Below are positions 1 to 6,409 of a DNA stretch of 10,230 bases, piece after piece. The stretch lies in contig JACQZL010000166.1 in NCBI GenBank assembly GCA_016213865.1, positions 4,619 through 14,848 on the forward strand, written 5' to 3'. The notes under the pieces are model-generated. The model was not told where the DNA came from, did not search any database, and saw nothing but the letters and a program-made list of their open reading frames with translations. Made by a program: the position numbers and the translations under genes. Origin of the DNA: Candidatus Rifleibacteriota bacterium (GTDB taxonomy: Bacteria > UBP17 > UBA6191 > JACPRK01). Within the stretch, counting starts at the first letter, position 1; the number at the start of each line of letters is the position of its first letter.

Positions 1-583
1 TCTTCTCCACCTTGAGTTCCTTGACCTGCTCTCGATCGGCCTTGAGCACGGTCTTGTCGCGAAAGGCGAACAGGTCCTTCTTGAGGATCTCCAGGTCGCC
101 CGAGTTGACGAGGAACACCTGGTCGGACGAGGCCAGCTTCACGTAGGCGCTGGAGCCGAGCGGATTGTCCTTGCCGAGCAGCAGCGTGTGGGACTCGGCG
201 CCGGCGGTCCAGGTGACCTTGTGCGTGGGGCTGTCGAGCCCGTACTTGGCGGGGTCGGCCTTCTGGCCGGGGGCCTCTCCGTCGACGAGGCGGTCGGCCT
301 TGACCTTCTCCAGGCGGTTCAGGAGGCTGTCGAGCTTCTCATCCTCGACAGCGGCCTTGAGAGGCGCGGTGACTTCCCACTTGGAGTCCTTGTTCTTCTC
401 GAGGACCAGTTCGGTCTTCTTCGCGACCTCTTCGAGGACGACCTTGGAAATCTTGTCCTTCTCGGTCGTGACGACCTTGGGAATGGTCTTCTCGGAGAGG
501 GGCTCTTGTTCGTAGCGGGCCACATACCAGCCCAATCCGCCGAGGATCAGGAGGGCCATCAGGGTAGGCAGGAACTTGCTCAT
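1..583 (-). CDS. DUF4340 domain protein, C-terminus beyond the window (partial)
   Basis: 194 N-terminal codons are visible from ATG at 583; the reading frame is open to the left edge. Residues about 4-23 form one hydrophobic membrane anchor, followed by a soluble, Lys/Glu-rich region with the typical DUF4340 run: a strand-rich 'K-W-E-V-T-A-P' segment, then Leu-rich 'LLNRLEKVKADRLV', then a 'YGLDSP' turn and a 'YVKLASSDQVFLV' strand. The family is found next to GldG-type ABC exporters; its biochemical role is not known. The start overlaps the stop of the upstream GldG-like gene as ATGA (580-583), and a GGAGG lies 11 nt upstream, so it is probably translated by coupling. Inferred topology: a single N-terminal anchor with the bulk outside the cytoplasmic membrane, working with the GldG-like partner. 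The family call is good; the function is unknown. Confidence 0.85.
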   Translation of the reverse strand, partial: MSKFLPTLMALLILGGLGWYVARYEQEPLSEKTIPKVVTTEKDKISKVVLEEVAKKTELVLEKNKDSKWEVTAPLKAAVEDEKLDSLLNRLEKVKADRLVDGEAPGQKADPAKYGLDSPTHKVTWTAGAESHTLLLGKDNPLGSSAYVKLASSDQVFLVNSGDLEILKKDLFAFRDKTVLKADREQVKELKVEK

Positions 584-2301
584 AGGCTGCTTCGCCTCCA
601 CCAGATAAACGCACCCAGGCCGAAAATGAACCCGGGGATGATCAACATCGTGGCGTACAGGATTCGATTGGCGTAACCGGCGACCTCGACCTCCAGCTTG
701 GGAACCTCTTCGCTCTTGGGGCGGATGCTGATGCGGTCGGTCTCACCGGAGAGCCAGTTGACGGCGTTCAAGAACAGGTCGATGTTCCCGCCCTTCTCGG
801 CCCAGGCGTTGGTGGCGAACTCGGACGAGCCGAACACCACGCCCCGGTGCGAGACTTGTTTCTTCTCGACCGGCGGCTGCTGAGGGGACATCGGGTTGGG
901 GGGAGGGGGCTCGGCGCCGGTCTCCTTGCCGAAGGCCCAGGCCACCGTGCAGGGGCCCTTGGTGTCCTTGCCCTGGTCGAAGGCTGCGCTGGCGGCCTCG
1001 ACGGTCACCTCGGCCCAGCTCTCGGGGCTGGTCTTCAGGAGCTCGTGGAAGGTGTAGCCCTTCATCTCGGGGGTCTCGGTCGCCACCTTGATCAGGTTGG
1101 TCGACCAGGGCATCAGCACCGAGCGCTTCTTCTCCTTGAGAGGATCGACGATGTCGTGGGCGAGGAACTCGGGTTGCGGGATGATTGGCGTGCCGCCGAA
1201 CAGCGGGTGCAGGTAGCGGGCCGGGTCGAGCACCAGGTTCCGCGACGACTCGATGCCGTGCTTCTTGAGCAGGTCGCGCAGCGGCTGCGGCGTGTCGGAA
1301 TCGACCATGAACATGATGCTGCGGCCGTCGGCGACGTACTTGTCGAGTACGCCGAGTTCCCTGGGGTCGAAGTTCTTCTTGGGACCGCCGACGACCAGGA
1401 CGCTGCAGTCGGCGGGGATCTCGGGCTTGGTCAGCAGGTTGAGCTTCTCGATGCGGTACTGGTCGCGGAGCAGGTATTCCTTCATCGCCGCCAGGCCGCC
1501 GCGGTCCTCACCCTCGGGGCTGCGCTCGCCGTGGCCCTCGAGGAAGTACACCGTGCGGACGGTGCCGCTGGTGACGTCGAGGATGGCGCTCGTGAGCACC
1601 TGCTCGCCGTTGAACGTCTGCAACCGCTGGCTGAAAGGGTTGCGGCTGTACTCGAACATCTTGTCGGGCTCGATTCGGACGTCGCGGTTCTGGGCCTTCA
1701 GGAGGGTCGTGCCGTTGAAGGTGATGTTGTACTGCTTGGTCAGCATCGGCTCCTTCTCGGGATCGATCATCTTGAACTTGAACTTCGGGCTGGCCTTCCC
1801 GTAGCGCTCGAGCAGGTTCTTGACCATCGTGCGCTCCTGGCCGGCCCGCTGTCCGCGCTGGTCGTCCGGGCTACCCTCGATGAAGAAGGCGGTCACCTCG
1901 AGGGTTTCCTTGAGGTTGCCGAGGAGCTTCAGCGTCTGGTCGGACAGGCTGAACTTGCGGTCCTTGGTGTAGTCGTACTGGGCGTTGTGGCGATAGGCGA
2001 TGACGTTGACCAGGCCCAGGATGCCGGTCACGGCGAGGATGAGCACCAGGTTGTTGATGCCCAGGGCGAAGCGCTTGTGGAAGAAGGTGCGCTCGACCCA
2101 CTTGTAGTTCACCGTCAGGGAGTAGCCGAGGGCGATGGCGCCGGCGGCGCCGATGCCCCAGGCCCAGCCGGCGAGGTCCTCACCCGCGGTGGCCAGCGCC
2201 ACGGCGACGAACAGCAGGAAGATGCCGGCGGGCATCGCGGCCGAGTTGGCCGGAGTGCCGACACCGGTACGAGACTTGGAAATTGCGCGGTTATTGCTCA
2301 T
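580..2301 (-). CDS. GldG-like ABC-transporter auxiliary protein (Gldg / ABC_transp_aux family)
   Basis: 573 aa. Three hydrophobic segments near the N-terminus (about 23-40, 46-62, 83-103) are followed by 'YDYTKDRKFSLSDQT' (110-123), matching the family's juxtamembrane motif ahead of the large extracytoplasmic domain. The 'VYFLEGHGE' stretch at about 251-259 is another typical GldG-like signature. A low-complexity Pro-rich linker precedes the last 100 residues, and a C-terminal helix (about 545-566) ends in a short basic tail, so both ends are membrane-anchored. In Bacteroidetes, GldG works with GldA and GldF in gliding motility; outside that group the same trio occurs in non-gliders with unknown substrate. 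An excellent GGAGGA ribosome binding site lies 9 nt before the ATG, in the 16-nt gap after the permease stop. The family is confident. A gliding role is not implied. Confidence 0.88.
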   Translation of the reverse strand: MSNNRAISKSRTGVGTPANSAAMPAGIFLLFVAVALATAGEDLAGWAWGIGAAGAIALGYSLTVNYKWVERTFFHKRFALGINNLVLILAVTGILGLVNVIAYRHNAQYDYTKDRKFSLSDQTLKLLGNLKETLEVTAFFIEGSPDDQRGQRAGQERTMVKNLLERYGKASPKFKFKMIDPEKEPMLTKQYNITFNGTTLLKAQNRDVRIEPDKMFEYSRNPFSQRLQTFNGEQVLTSAILDVTSGTVRTVYFLEGHGERSPEGEDRGGLAAMKEYLLRDQYRIEKLNLLTKPEIPADCSVLVVGGPKKNFDPRELGVLDKYVADGRSIMFMVDSDTPQPLRDLLKKHGIESSRNLVLDPARYLHPLFGGTPIIPQPEFLAHDIVDPLKEKKRSVLMPWSTNLIKVATETPEMKGYTFHELLKTSPESWAEVTVEAASAAFDQGKDTKGPCTVAWAFGKETGAEPPPPNPMSPQQPPVEKKQVSHRGVVFGSSEFATNAWAEKGGNIDLFLNAVNWLSGETDRISIRPKSEEVPKLEVEVAGYANRILYATMLIIPGFIFGLGAFIWWRRSSL

Positions 2302-2317
2302 GTCAGGTTCTCCTCCC

Positions 2318-3025
2318 CTATCGCCACCGGTTGGCTTCCAGCATCCGGATGGACGCGAATACGGTGAGGATCATGAAGCTCACGTAGAAGACGATGTCCT
2401 TCGAGTTGAGCAGGCCCTGCAGCAGATCCTGCTGAGGCCGGTAGATGGAGACGTACTCGACGACCGGCGTGAGCCAGTCGGGGAACCAGCTCTTGGCCAT
2501 CTCCATCAGGTAGAGCATCAGGATCATGCCGACGCCGAGCACCCCGGCGATGACCGCTTCGGAGCAGACGCTGCTCGCGAAGAGCCCGACGCCGACGTAG
2601 CAGCCGGCCAGCAGCACCAGCCCGGCGAACCCGCTCTTCACCGGCCCCAGGTCGAGGGGGCCGAACTTCGAGAGGATCCACGGGTAGATCAACGTGACCG
2701 ACAGCATCAGGGCCACGAACACGTAGCAGGCCAGGAACTTCCCGACGACGATGCTCGTGTTGGAGATCGGCGAGGTGAACAGGAGCGCCATCGTCTGACG
2801 CTTCTTCTCCTCGGCCAGCAGACGCATCGTCAGGAACGGCACGATGAACAGGAGATAAACGCCCATGTTACCGTAGGCCGGCGACAGGAGCGCGTAGCGG
2901 TACTGGATCAGGGCGTTGAAGATCAGGCCCGAGAGCACCAGGAACGCGCCAGCCACCACATAGGCGATGGGCGAGATGAAGTAGGTCTTCAGCTCTTTCT
3001 TGAAGATGTACCAGGTCTTGAACAT
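2318..3025 (-). CDS. ABC-2 type transporter permease, GldF-like
   Basis: 235 aa, with six predicted membrane helices at about 19-39, 54-70, 93-115, 132-153, 157-176 and 209-227, the usual ABC-2 permease layout. The cytoplasmic stretch 'RLLAEEKKRQTMALLFTSPI' between helices 2 and 3 matches the conserved EEKRxGTxExLLTSP-like coupling segment of this family, which contacts the ATPase. Length agrees with GldF-type permeases of about 240 aa. The ATG at 3025 is preceded by AAGGAG, which overlaps the TAA of the ATPase gene (3036-3038). The 10-nt gap shows it belongs to the same operon. It should form the membrane channel with the ATPase encoded just upstream. The substrate cannot be read from the sequence. 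Confidence 0.9.
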   Translation of the reverse strand: MFKTWYIFKKELKTYFISPIAYVVAGAFLVLSGLIFNALIQYRYALLSPAYGNMGVYLLFIVPFLTMRLLAEEKKRQTMALLFTSPISNTSIVVGKFLACYVFVALMLSVTLIYPWILSKFGPLDLGPVKSGFAGLVLLAGCYVGVGLFASSVCSEAVIAGVLGVGMILMLYLMEMAKSWFPDWLTPVVEYVSIYRPQQDLLQGLLNSKDIVFYVSFMILTVFASIRMLEANRWR

Positions 3026-3035
3026 GGTCGACTCC

Positions 3036-4151
3036 TTACGGCTCGCGGTCCTTGTTGGTGGGGGCGGCGTCCCGGTCCTCGAGGAACTGGGCCACGGGAC
3101 CCAGACGCGGCCGGTAGGCTGACGAGCCGCCCGCGTCCGAGACGTCGTCGCCGGGCCCGTCGGCCAGCTCGGGATGATGGGTCAGAGCGCCCAGCCGCCG
3201 CGTCTCTTCCTCGCCGGCGGTGAGCTTGATGAACACCTGCTCGAGGCTGACCTCGGGCGGACGCAGTTCGAGCAGCGGCCACCTCTTCTCGGCCAGCAGC
3301 CCGAAGATCGCCTCGCGCGGATCGCGCTCCGGCTCGGACTCGACGACCAGGCTGCACAGAGGGCCGTCGCCGTCATCGATCGAACGGACCTTGCGCACCC
3401 CGGTGATCTTCGCAAGCGCGTCGCTCACCGCCTCGCGGGGACCGCGCACCTGCACCTGGTAGTGGTCGGCTCCCAGCACGGTGCGCGAGAGTTCGGCCTC
3501 CGTGCCTGCCCCGACGATGCGGCCCTCATGGATGACCAGGATCTTCCGGCAGGTCATGTGGACCTCGGGGAGGATGTGGGTCGAGAGGATGACCGTGCGG
3601 TCCTGGCCCAGGCTCTTGATCAGCTCGCGGATCTCGATGATCTGTTTCGGATCCAGCCCCACCGTGGGCTCGTCGAGGATCAGCAGCTTGGGGTCGTGGA
3701 CCAGGGCCTGCGCCAGCCCCACGCGCTGCTGATAGCCGCGCGACAGGTGCGCGATCAGACGGCCGCGAACGTCCCAGGTGCCCGTCTCTTCCAGGGCGCG
3801 GCGCACCTTCTTGGAACGATCCCGGCCCGGCACTTCCTTGAGTTCGGCCACGAACTCGAGGTAGCTCTGAACCGTCATCTCGGAGTACAGCGGCGGCACC
3901 TCGGGCAGGTAGCCGATGAGGCGCTTGACCGCCATCGGCTCCTCGAAGATGTCGTGGCCTCCGATCCAGGCCCGGCCGAAGGTGGCGGGCATGAAGCAGG
4001 TCAGGATCTTCATCGTGGTGGTCTTGCCGGCCCCGTTCGGTCCGAGCAAGCCGACGATCTCGCCGTCGCTGACGTCGAAGGTCAGACGGTCGATCGCCTT
4101 CATGTCCCCGTAGAGCTTCGTCAGATTCTCTACTTTGATCATCGTTGTCAT
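3036..4151 (-). CDS. ABC transporter ATP-binding protein, GldA-like
   Basis: 371 aa. All nucleotide-binding motifs are present: Walker A 'GPNGAGKT' (37-44), signature 'LSRGYQQRVGLA' (136-147), Walker B 'LLILDEP' (156-162) and switch His192 in 'ILSTHIL'. The Q-loop position reads 'YLPE', with Glu in place of Gln, as is common in the GldA/NatA-like branch. The ATPase core ends near residue 235, followed by the usual alpha/beta C-terminal region. The last ~60 residues (about 312-371) are Gly/Asp/Pro-rich and look disordered, longer than the typical ~310-aa relatives. ATG at 4151 is chosen because AGAGGA lies about 10 nt upstream; an internal ATG at 4142 has no ribosome binding site. First gene of the four-gene minus-strand operon. 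It powers the adjacent permease. Confidence 0.93.
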   Translation of the reverse strand: MTTMIKVENLTKLYGDMKAIDRLTFDVSDGEIVGLLGPNGAGKTTTMKILTCFMPATFGRAWIGGHDIFEEPMAVKRLIGYLPEVPPLYSEMTVQSYLEFVAELKEVPGRDRSKKVRRALEETGTWDVRGRLIAHLSRGYQQRVGLAQALVHDPKLLILDEPTVGLDPKQIIEIRELIKSLGQDRTVILSTHILPEVHMTCRKILVIHEGRIVGAGTEAELSRTVLGADHYQVQVRGPREAVSDALAKITGVRKVRSIDDGDGPLCSLVVESEPERDPREAIFGLLAEKRWPLLELRPPEVSLEQVFIKLTAGEEETRRLGALTHHPELADGPGDDVSDAGGSSAYRPRLGPVAQFLEDRDAAPTNKDREP

Positions 4152-4416
4152 CTTCGCGACATCCTCTCAGCGTTTCACCGGGGGAAGCGGCCAGGAAAGA
4201 ATCCCAGGTTACAGCAACTCAGAAATGGCTCCAAGGGAAACCCCGACGGTGCCGGGTGCATTGCACCAGCTTCGCTCGTGGCCAAGAGTCACCTCGCAGG
4301 CAGCGACGCGCCCCCGGGCATGCAGCATGCGGCTTGTGCGAATCCAATCCAGTACCGCCTTCTCTCGATCCGGCCGCGGACTCTTCCGGCCCCTGAGAAG
4401 GAGAACGGCCGAACGA

Positions 4417-4443
4417 TTAGCACTCTTGTATCATCGCTGCTAA
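4417..4443. promoter_or_regulatory. CIRCE-like inverted repeat (putative HrcA operator)
   Basis: The left arm TTAGCACTC (4417-4425) is identical to the CIRCE consensus arm. The spacer is exactly the canonical 9 nt (4426-4434). The right arm CGCTGCTAA (4435-4443) matches GAGTGCTAA at its outer six positions. The symmetry extends outward (CGA before, ACG after, one mismatch). CIRCE is the operator of the heat-shock repressor HrcA, normally ahead of groESL, dnaK or hrcA. Here the nearest downstream plus-strand gene is the TPR-peptidase, 153 bp away. No hrcA or chaperone gene is in the window, so regulation by HrcA is inferred from the site alone. Confidence 0.5.
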
Positions 4444-4519
4444 ACGATGTCAACCCGGTTTCCGCGAGGGCAGCGCAGGCCCAATCCGGTCGTGCCGGAA
4501 CTCAGGAGGATTCCCTTCG

Positions 4520-4546
4520 ATGCAGGGCTCGTACCGGGCCCTCTGA
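4520..4546 (+). CDS. Possible 8-codon leader mini-ORF
   Basis: ATG at 4520 encodes MQGSYRAL and stops at TGA 4544-4546. It is preceded by a perfect AGGAGG (4504-4509) at a slightly long 10-nt spacing. Its stop overlaps a second ATG (TGATG, 4544-4548) that opens a 25-codon frame ending at 4623, 25 nt past the TPR-peptidase start at 4596. The strong AGGAGG has no other in-frame user, which suggests a translated leader, but it has no attenuator hairpin that I can see. Could be chance. Confidence 0.25.
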   Translation: MQGSYRAL

Positions 4547-4583
4547 TGTCGGGACTTGCCGCTTGCCGGTTGCTGCGATACAT

Positions 4584-4590
4584 GAGGGGA
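4584..4590 (+). promoter_or_regulatory. Ribosome binding site setting the TPR-peptidase start
   Basis: GAGGGGA ends 5 nt before the ATG at 4596. The frame is open far upstream on the antisense of the ABC gene, but no upstream start has a suitable site, and the encoded signal peptide begins right here. Confidence 0.65.
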
Positions 4591-4595
4591 CGCGG

Positions 4596-6164
4596 ATGCC
4601 TCGTTCACATCGCTTGCGGCTAGGGCTGGTCCGGACGATGTCATGGTCGCTCCTGGCGGTTGCTCTGGCCGGCATCTTCCCCGTCCACGCGGCCCCGCCC
4701 GGGACCCTTTCCAAGGTCCAGCAGTTGCTCTCGCTCTACCGCCTGGCAGAGGCCGAGGCAGCCGTGCAGCCGCTACTCGACGGGCCGCAGGCGAGCGAGG
4801 AGGTCTTCCTCGCCGCCGGCCGCATCAAGGAGGAGATCGGCGATCTCCCGGAGGCCCGGCGCTTCTTCGAGAGCGCCGTCGGCGCCAACCCGGACAGCGT
4901 GGCCGCCCACTGTTTCCTGGCCAGAGTGCTGCTCGGCTCCAAGGACCTCCGGGGGGCGGCCCGCCAGCTCCGCGCGGCAGTCAAGCTGGCGCCGGATTCG
5001 GTCCTGCCGCTGGCCATGGGGGGGCTGTACTACCTGCAGAAGGGCAACTACTCCATGTGCCAGAGATATCTGGACAAGGCTCTCGCGGCCGACCCGGGCT
5101 CGAAAGAGGCGCTCCTGGCGCAGGCGGATCTGCAGTTCCTGAAGCGCGATCTCGACGGGGCCCAGCGGACGATGCAGGGGCTCCTGCGCTCCCACCCGGC
5201 CGACCCCGACGGGCTCTACATGCTGGGGATCGTCCTCTTCAACCAGAAGGACTACAAGGGCGCCCAGGGTTGCCTGGAACGGGCGACCTCGATCCACCGA
5301 TACGCGGCCAACTTCCTCAAGGATCTCGCCCAGGTCTACGCCCAGAACGAGCGGCTCGAGCAGGCCATCGCCAGCCTGGATCGCGTGCTCCTGCTGGCGC
5401 CAGGCGACGAGTCGGCCCTCTCGCTTCGCAGCAACCTGAAGGAACGCCAGGCCCTCCTGGCGACCGGGGTGCGGCGCGCCGTCGGCCCCTTCCGCTTCGT
5501 CCACCCGAGGGGCCTGCCGGAGTCCACCTTCCTGGCAATCCTCCAGGTCTTCCAGTCGGCGTACGAGTCGATCTGCCGGGAGACCGGATACCACCCGCCT
5601 CAGGTGCAGGTCTGGATCTTCGAGAAGACCGGCGCCCTGCTCCCCGCGTTCTACAGCCACGTCAGCGACGAGATCATCATCTCCAGCTCCTACTTCTCGT
5701 CGATCGATACCGAGGAGAAGCGCAGGTTGGGCCGCCACCTGATCTTCCACGAGTTCTCCCACCTGGTGCTCTACCAGTCGCTGGGACGGCCCTCCTTCTC
5801 GCCGATGGCGCTCTGGTTGATGGAGGGCCTGGCCGAAAAGCAGGCCGGCGGCTACGACTACACGTCGGTCGATTACGACAAGACCTTCGGCGCGGGCCTG
5901 CTCGACCTGCCCGAGCTGGCCGACTACCTACCGGTCTCTGCCATCGGAACCGGCGAGAAGCGCGAGAAGGCCTACATCCAGGCCTATCTGATGGCCGACT
6001 TCCTCCTGCGGCGCTCCGACGGGCTCGCGCTCATCAAGAAGATGATCCTCGCCTACGCCGGCGGCCAATCCGACCAGGAGGTGCTCGAAGGCTCGCTGGG
6101 AATCACCCCTGCCGACTTCCTGGAGCAGGTCGGTCAGTTCATTCGGGGCAGCTACATCGATTGA
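4596..6164 (+). CDS. Secreted TPR protein with HExxH zinc-metallopeptidase (peptidase MA-like) domain
   Basis: 522 aa. A Sec signal peptide spans about 1-32: basic n-region (RSHRLRLGLVR), hydrophobic core 15-29 and a VHA-A cleavage site. Residues about 45-285 hold roughly six to seven TPR-type helical pairs (typical runs such as 'GDLPEARRFFESAVGANPDS', 'GNYSMCQRYLDKALAADPGS'). The C-terminal half (about 290-522) has HEFSH at 385-389, an HExxH zinc site, followed by 'WLMEGLAE' (407 onward), whose Glu410 sits 21 residues after the second His and fits the third ligand of gluzincin-type peptidases. This pairing matches the peptidase-MA-like family with N-terminal TPRs. Expected location is periplasm or outside the cell; the substrate is unknown. 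The gene stands alone on its strand, with a CIRCE-like site upstream. An internal ATG at 4638 is less likely because it would lose the basic n-region. Confidence 0.85.
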   Translation: MPRSHRLRLGLVRTMSWSLLAVALAGIFPVHAAPPGTLSKVQQLLSLYRLAEAEAAVQPLLDGPQASEEVFLAAGRIKEEIGDLPEARRFFESAVGANPDSVAAHCFLARVLLGSKDLRGAARQLRAAVKLAPDSVLPLAMGGLYYLQKGNYSMCQRYLDKALAADPGSKEALLAQADLQFLKRDLDGAQRTMQGLLRSHPADPDGLYMLGIVLFNQKDYKGAQGCLERATSIHRYAANFLKDLAQVYAQNERLEQAIASLDRVLLLAPGDESALSLRSNLKERQALLATGVRRAVGPFRFVHPRGLPESTFLAILQVFQSAYESICRETGYHPPQVQVWIFEKTGALLPAFYSHVSDEIIISSSYFSSIDTEEKRRLGRHLIFHEFSHLVLYQSLGRPSFSPMALWLMEGLAEKQAGGYDYTSVDYDKTFGAGLLDLPELADYLPVSAIGTGEKREKAYIQAYLMADFLLRRSDGLALIKKMILAYAGGQSDQEVLEGSLGITPADFLEQVGQFIRGSYID

Positions 6165-6184
6165 TACTTCCGGTTGGAGTCCGA

Positions 6185-6257
6185 TCCGGGGACGCTGTCC
6201 CCGGACCCCTGCTGGAGCTCTGCTCCAGGCCTCGCCAGGGCGGTAGCCCCGCCCTGG
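6185..6257 (+). repeat. Three-hairpin cluster after the TPR-peptidase stop (module A)
   Basis: Three perfect stem-loops follow one another. Hairpin 1 has 9-bp arms TCCGGGGAC (6185-6193) and GTCCCCGGA (6197-6205) with a 3-nt loop. Hairpin 2 has 7-bp arms CTGGAGC (6212-6218) and GCTCCAG (6222-6228) with a 3-nt loop. Hairpin 3 has 9-bp arms CCAGGGCGG (6235-6243) and CCGCCCTGG (6249-6257) with a 5-nt loop, followed by ACCC. It begins 20 nt past the stop codon. There is no T-tract, so a classical intrinsic terminator is not supported; mRNA 3'-end protection, Rho-related ending or a mobile REP-type repeat are alternatives. Confidence 0.75.
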
Positions 6258-6352
6258 ACCCGGCAATGAGAAGAGGAATCGAGGCCTTACCGTCACTTTC
6301 GAGGACTCTGAGCTGCGAGCGAGGGCAAGACACTCTCCAGCCATCGGGGGGT

Positions 6353-6401
6353 CCAGGGGAGAACTTCTCCCCTGGCGTGGGTTCGGGAGCGGAGCTCCCG
6401 A
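6353..6401 (-). repeat. Two-hairpin cluster after the low-complexity protein stop (module B)
   Basis: Read on the minus strand, 8 nt past the TGA at 6410-6412 comes an 8-bp stem (arms TCGGGAGC and GCTCCCGA, 6401-6394 and 6390-6383) with a 3-nt loop. An AACCCACG-like linker follows, then a 10-bp stem (arms CCAGGGGAGA at 6353-6362 and its complement 6366-6375) with a 3-nt loop, followed by ACCC. Hairpin order, linker 'CG-CCAGGG' and trailing ACCC match the last two hairpins of module A in gene-relative orientation, with paired base changes in the stems. No T-tract. Confidence 0.75.
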
Positions 6402-6409
6402 CAGGGGAA

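Larger units (their letters stand above)
4152..4595. other. Divergent intergenic region (444 bp)
   Basis: Lies between the starts of the ABC operon (minus) and the TPR-peptidase (plus). From left to right it contains a 13-bp odd palindrome GGTGCATTGCACC (4255-4267), a 13-bp tandem GCATGC-A-GCATGC (4318-4330, both palindrome and direct repeat), a CIRCE-like inverted repeat (4417-4443) and a Shine-Dalgarno-led 8-codon mini-ORF (4520-4546). I found no convincing -35/-10 pair for either gene; TATCAT at 4429-4434, inside the CIRCE spacer, is the best -10 candidate on the plus strand but has no matching -35. Confidence 0.6.

Noticed and set aside
847..2367. 506-codon plus-strand open frame
   Set aside because: Antisense to the GldG-like gene; His/Leu/Gly/Val-rich composition is the usual shadow of a GC-rich gene, with no motif or ribosome binding site.
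3174..4595. N-terminal 474-codon extension of the TPR-peptidase frame
   Set aside because: It lies antisense to the ABC ATPase and through the intergenic region; the signal peptide and RBS place the real start at 4596.
4773..5762. 329-codon minus-strand open frame
   Set aside because: Antisense shadow of the TPR-peptidase, with no RBS or domain.
6185..6257. Rho-independent terminator for the TPR-peptidase
   Set aside because: Strong GC hairpins are present but none is followed by a T-tract, so I list a structured repeat instead of a terminator.
6185..6401. CRISPR array
   Set aside because: The hairpins are of unequal length, inverted between the two groups and lack regular spacers.
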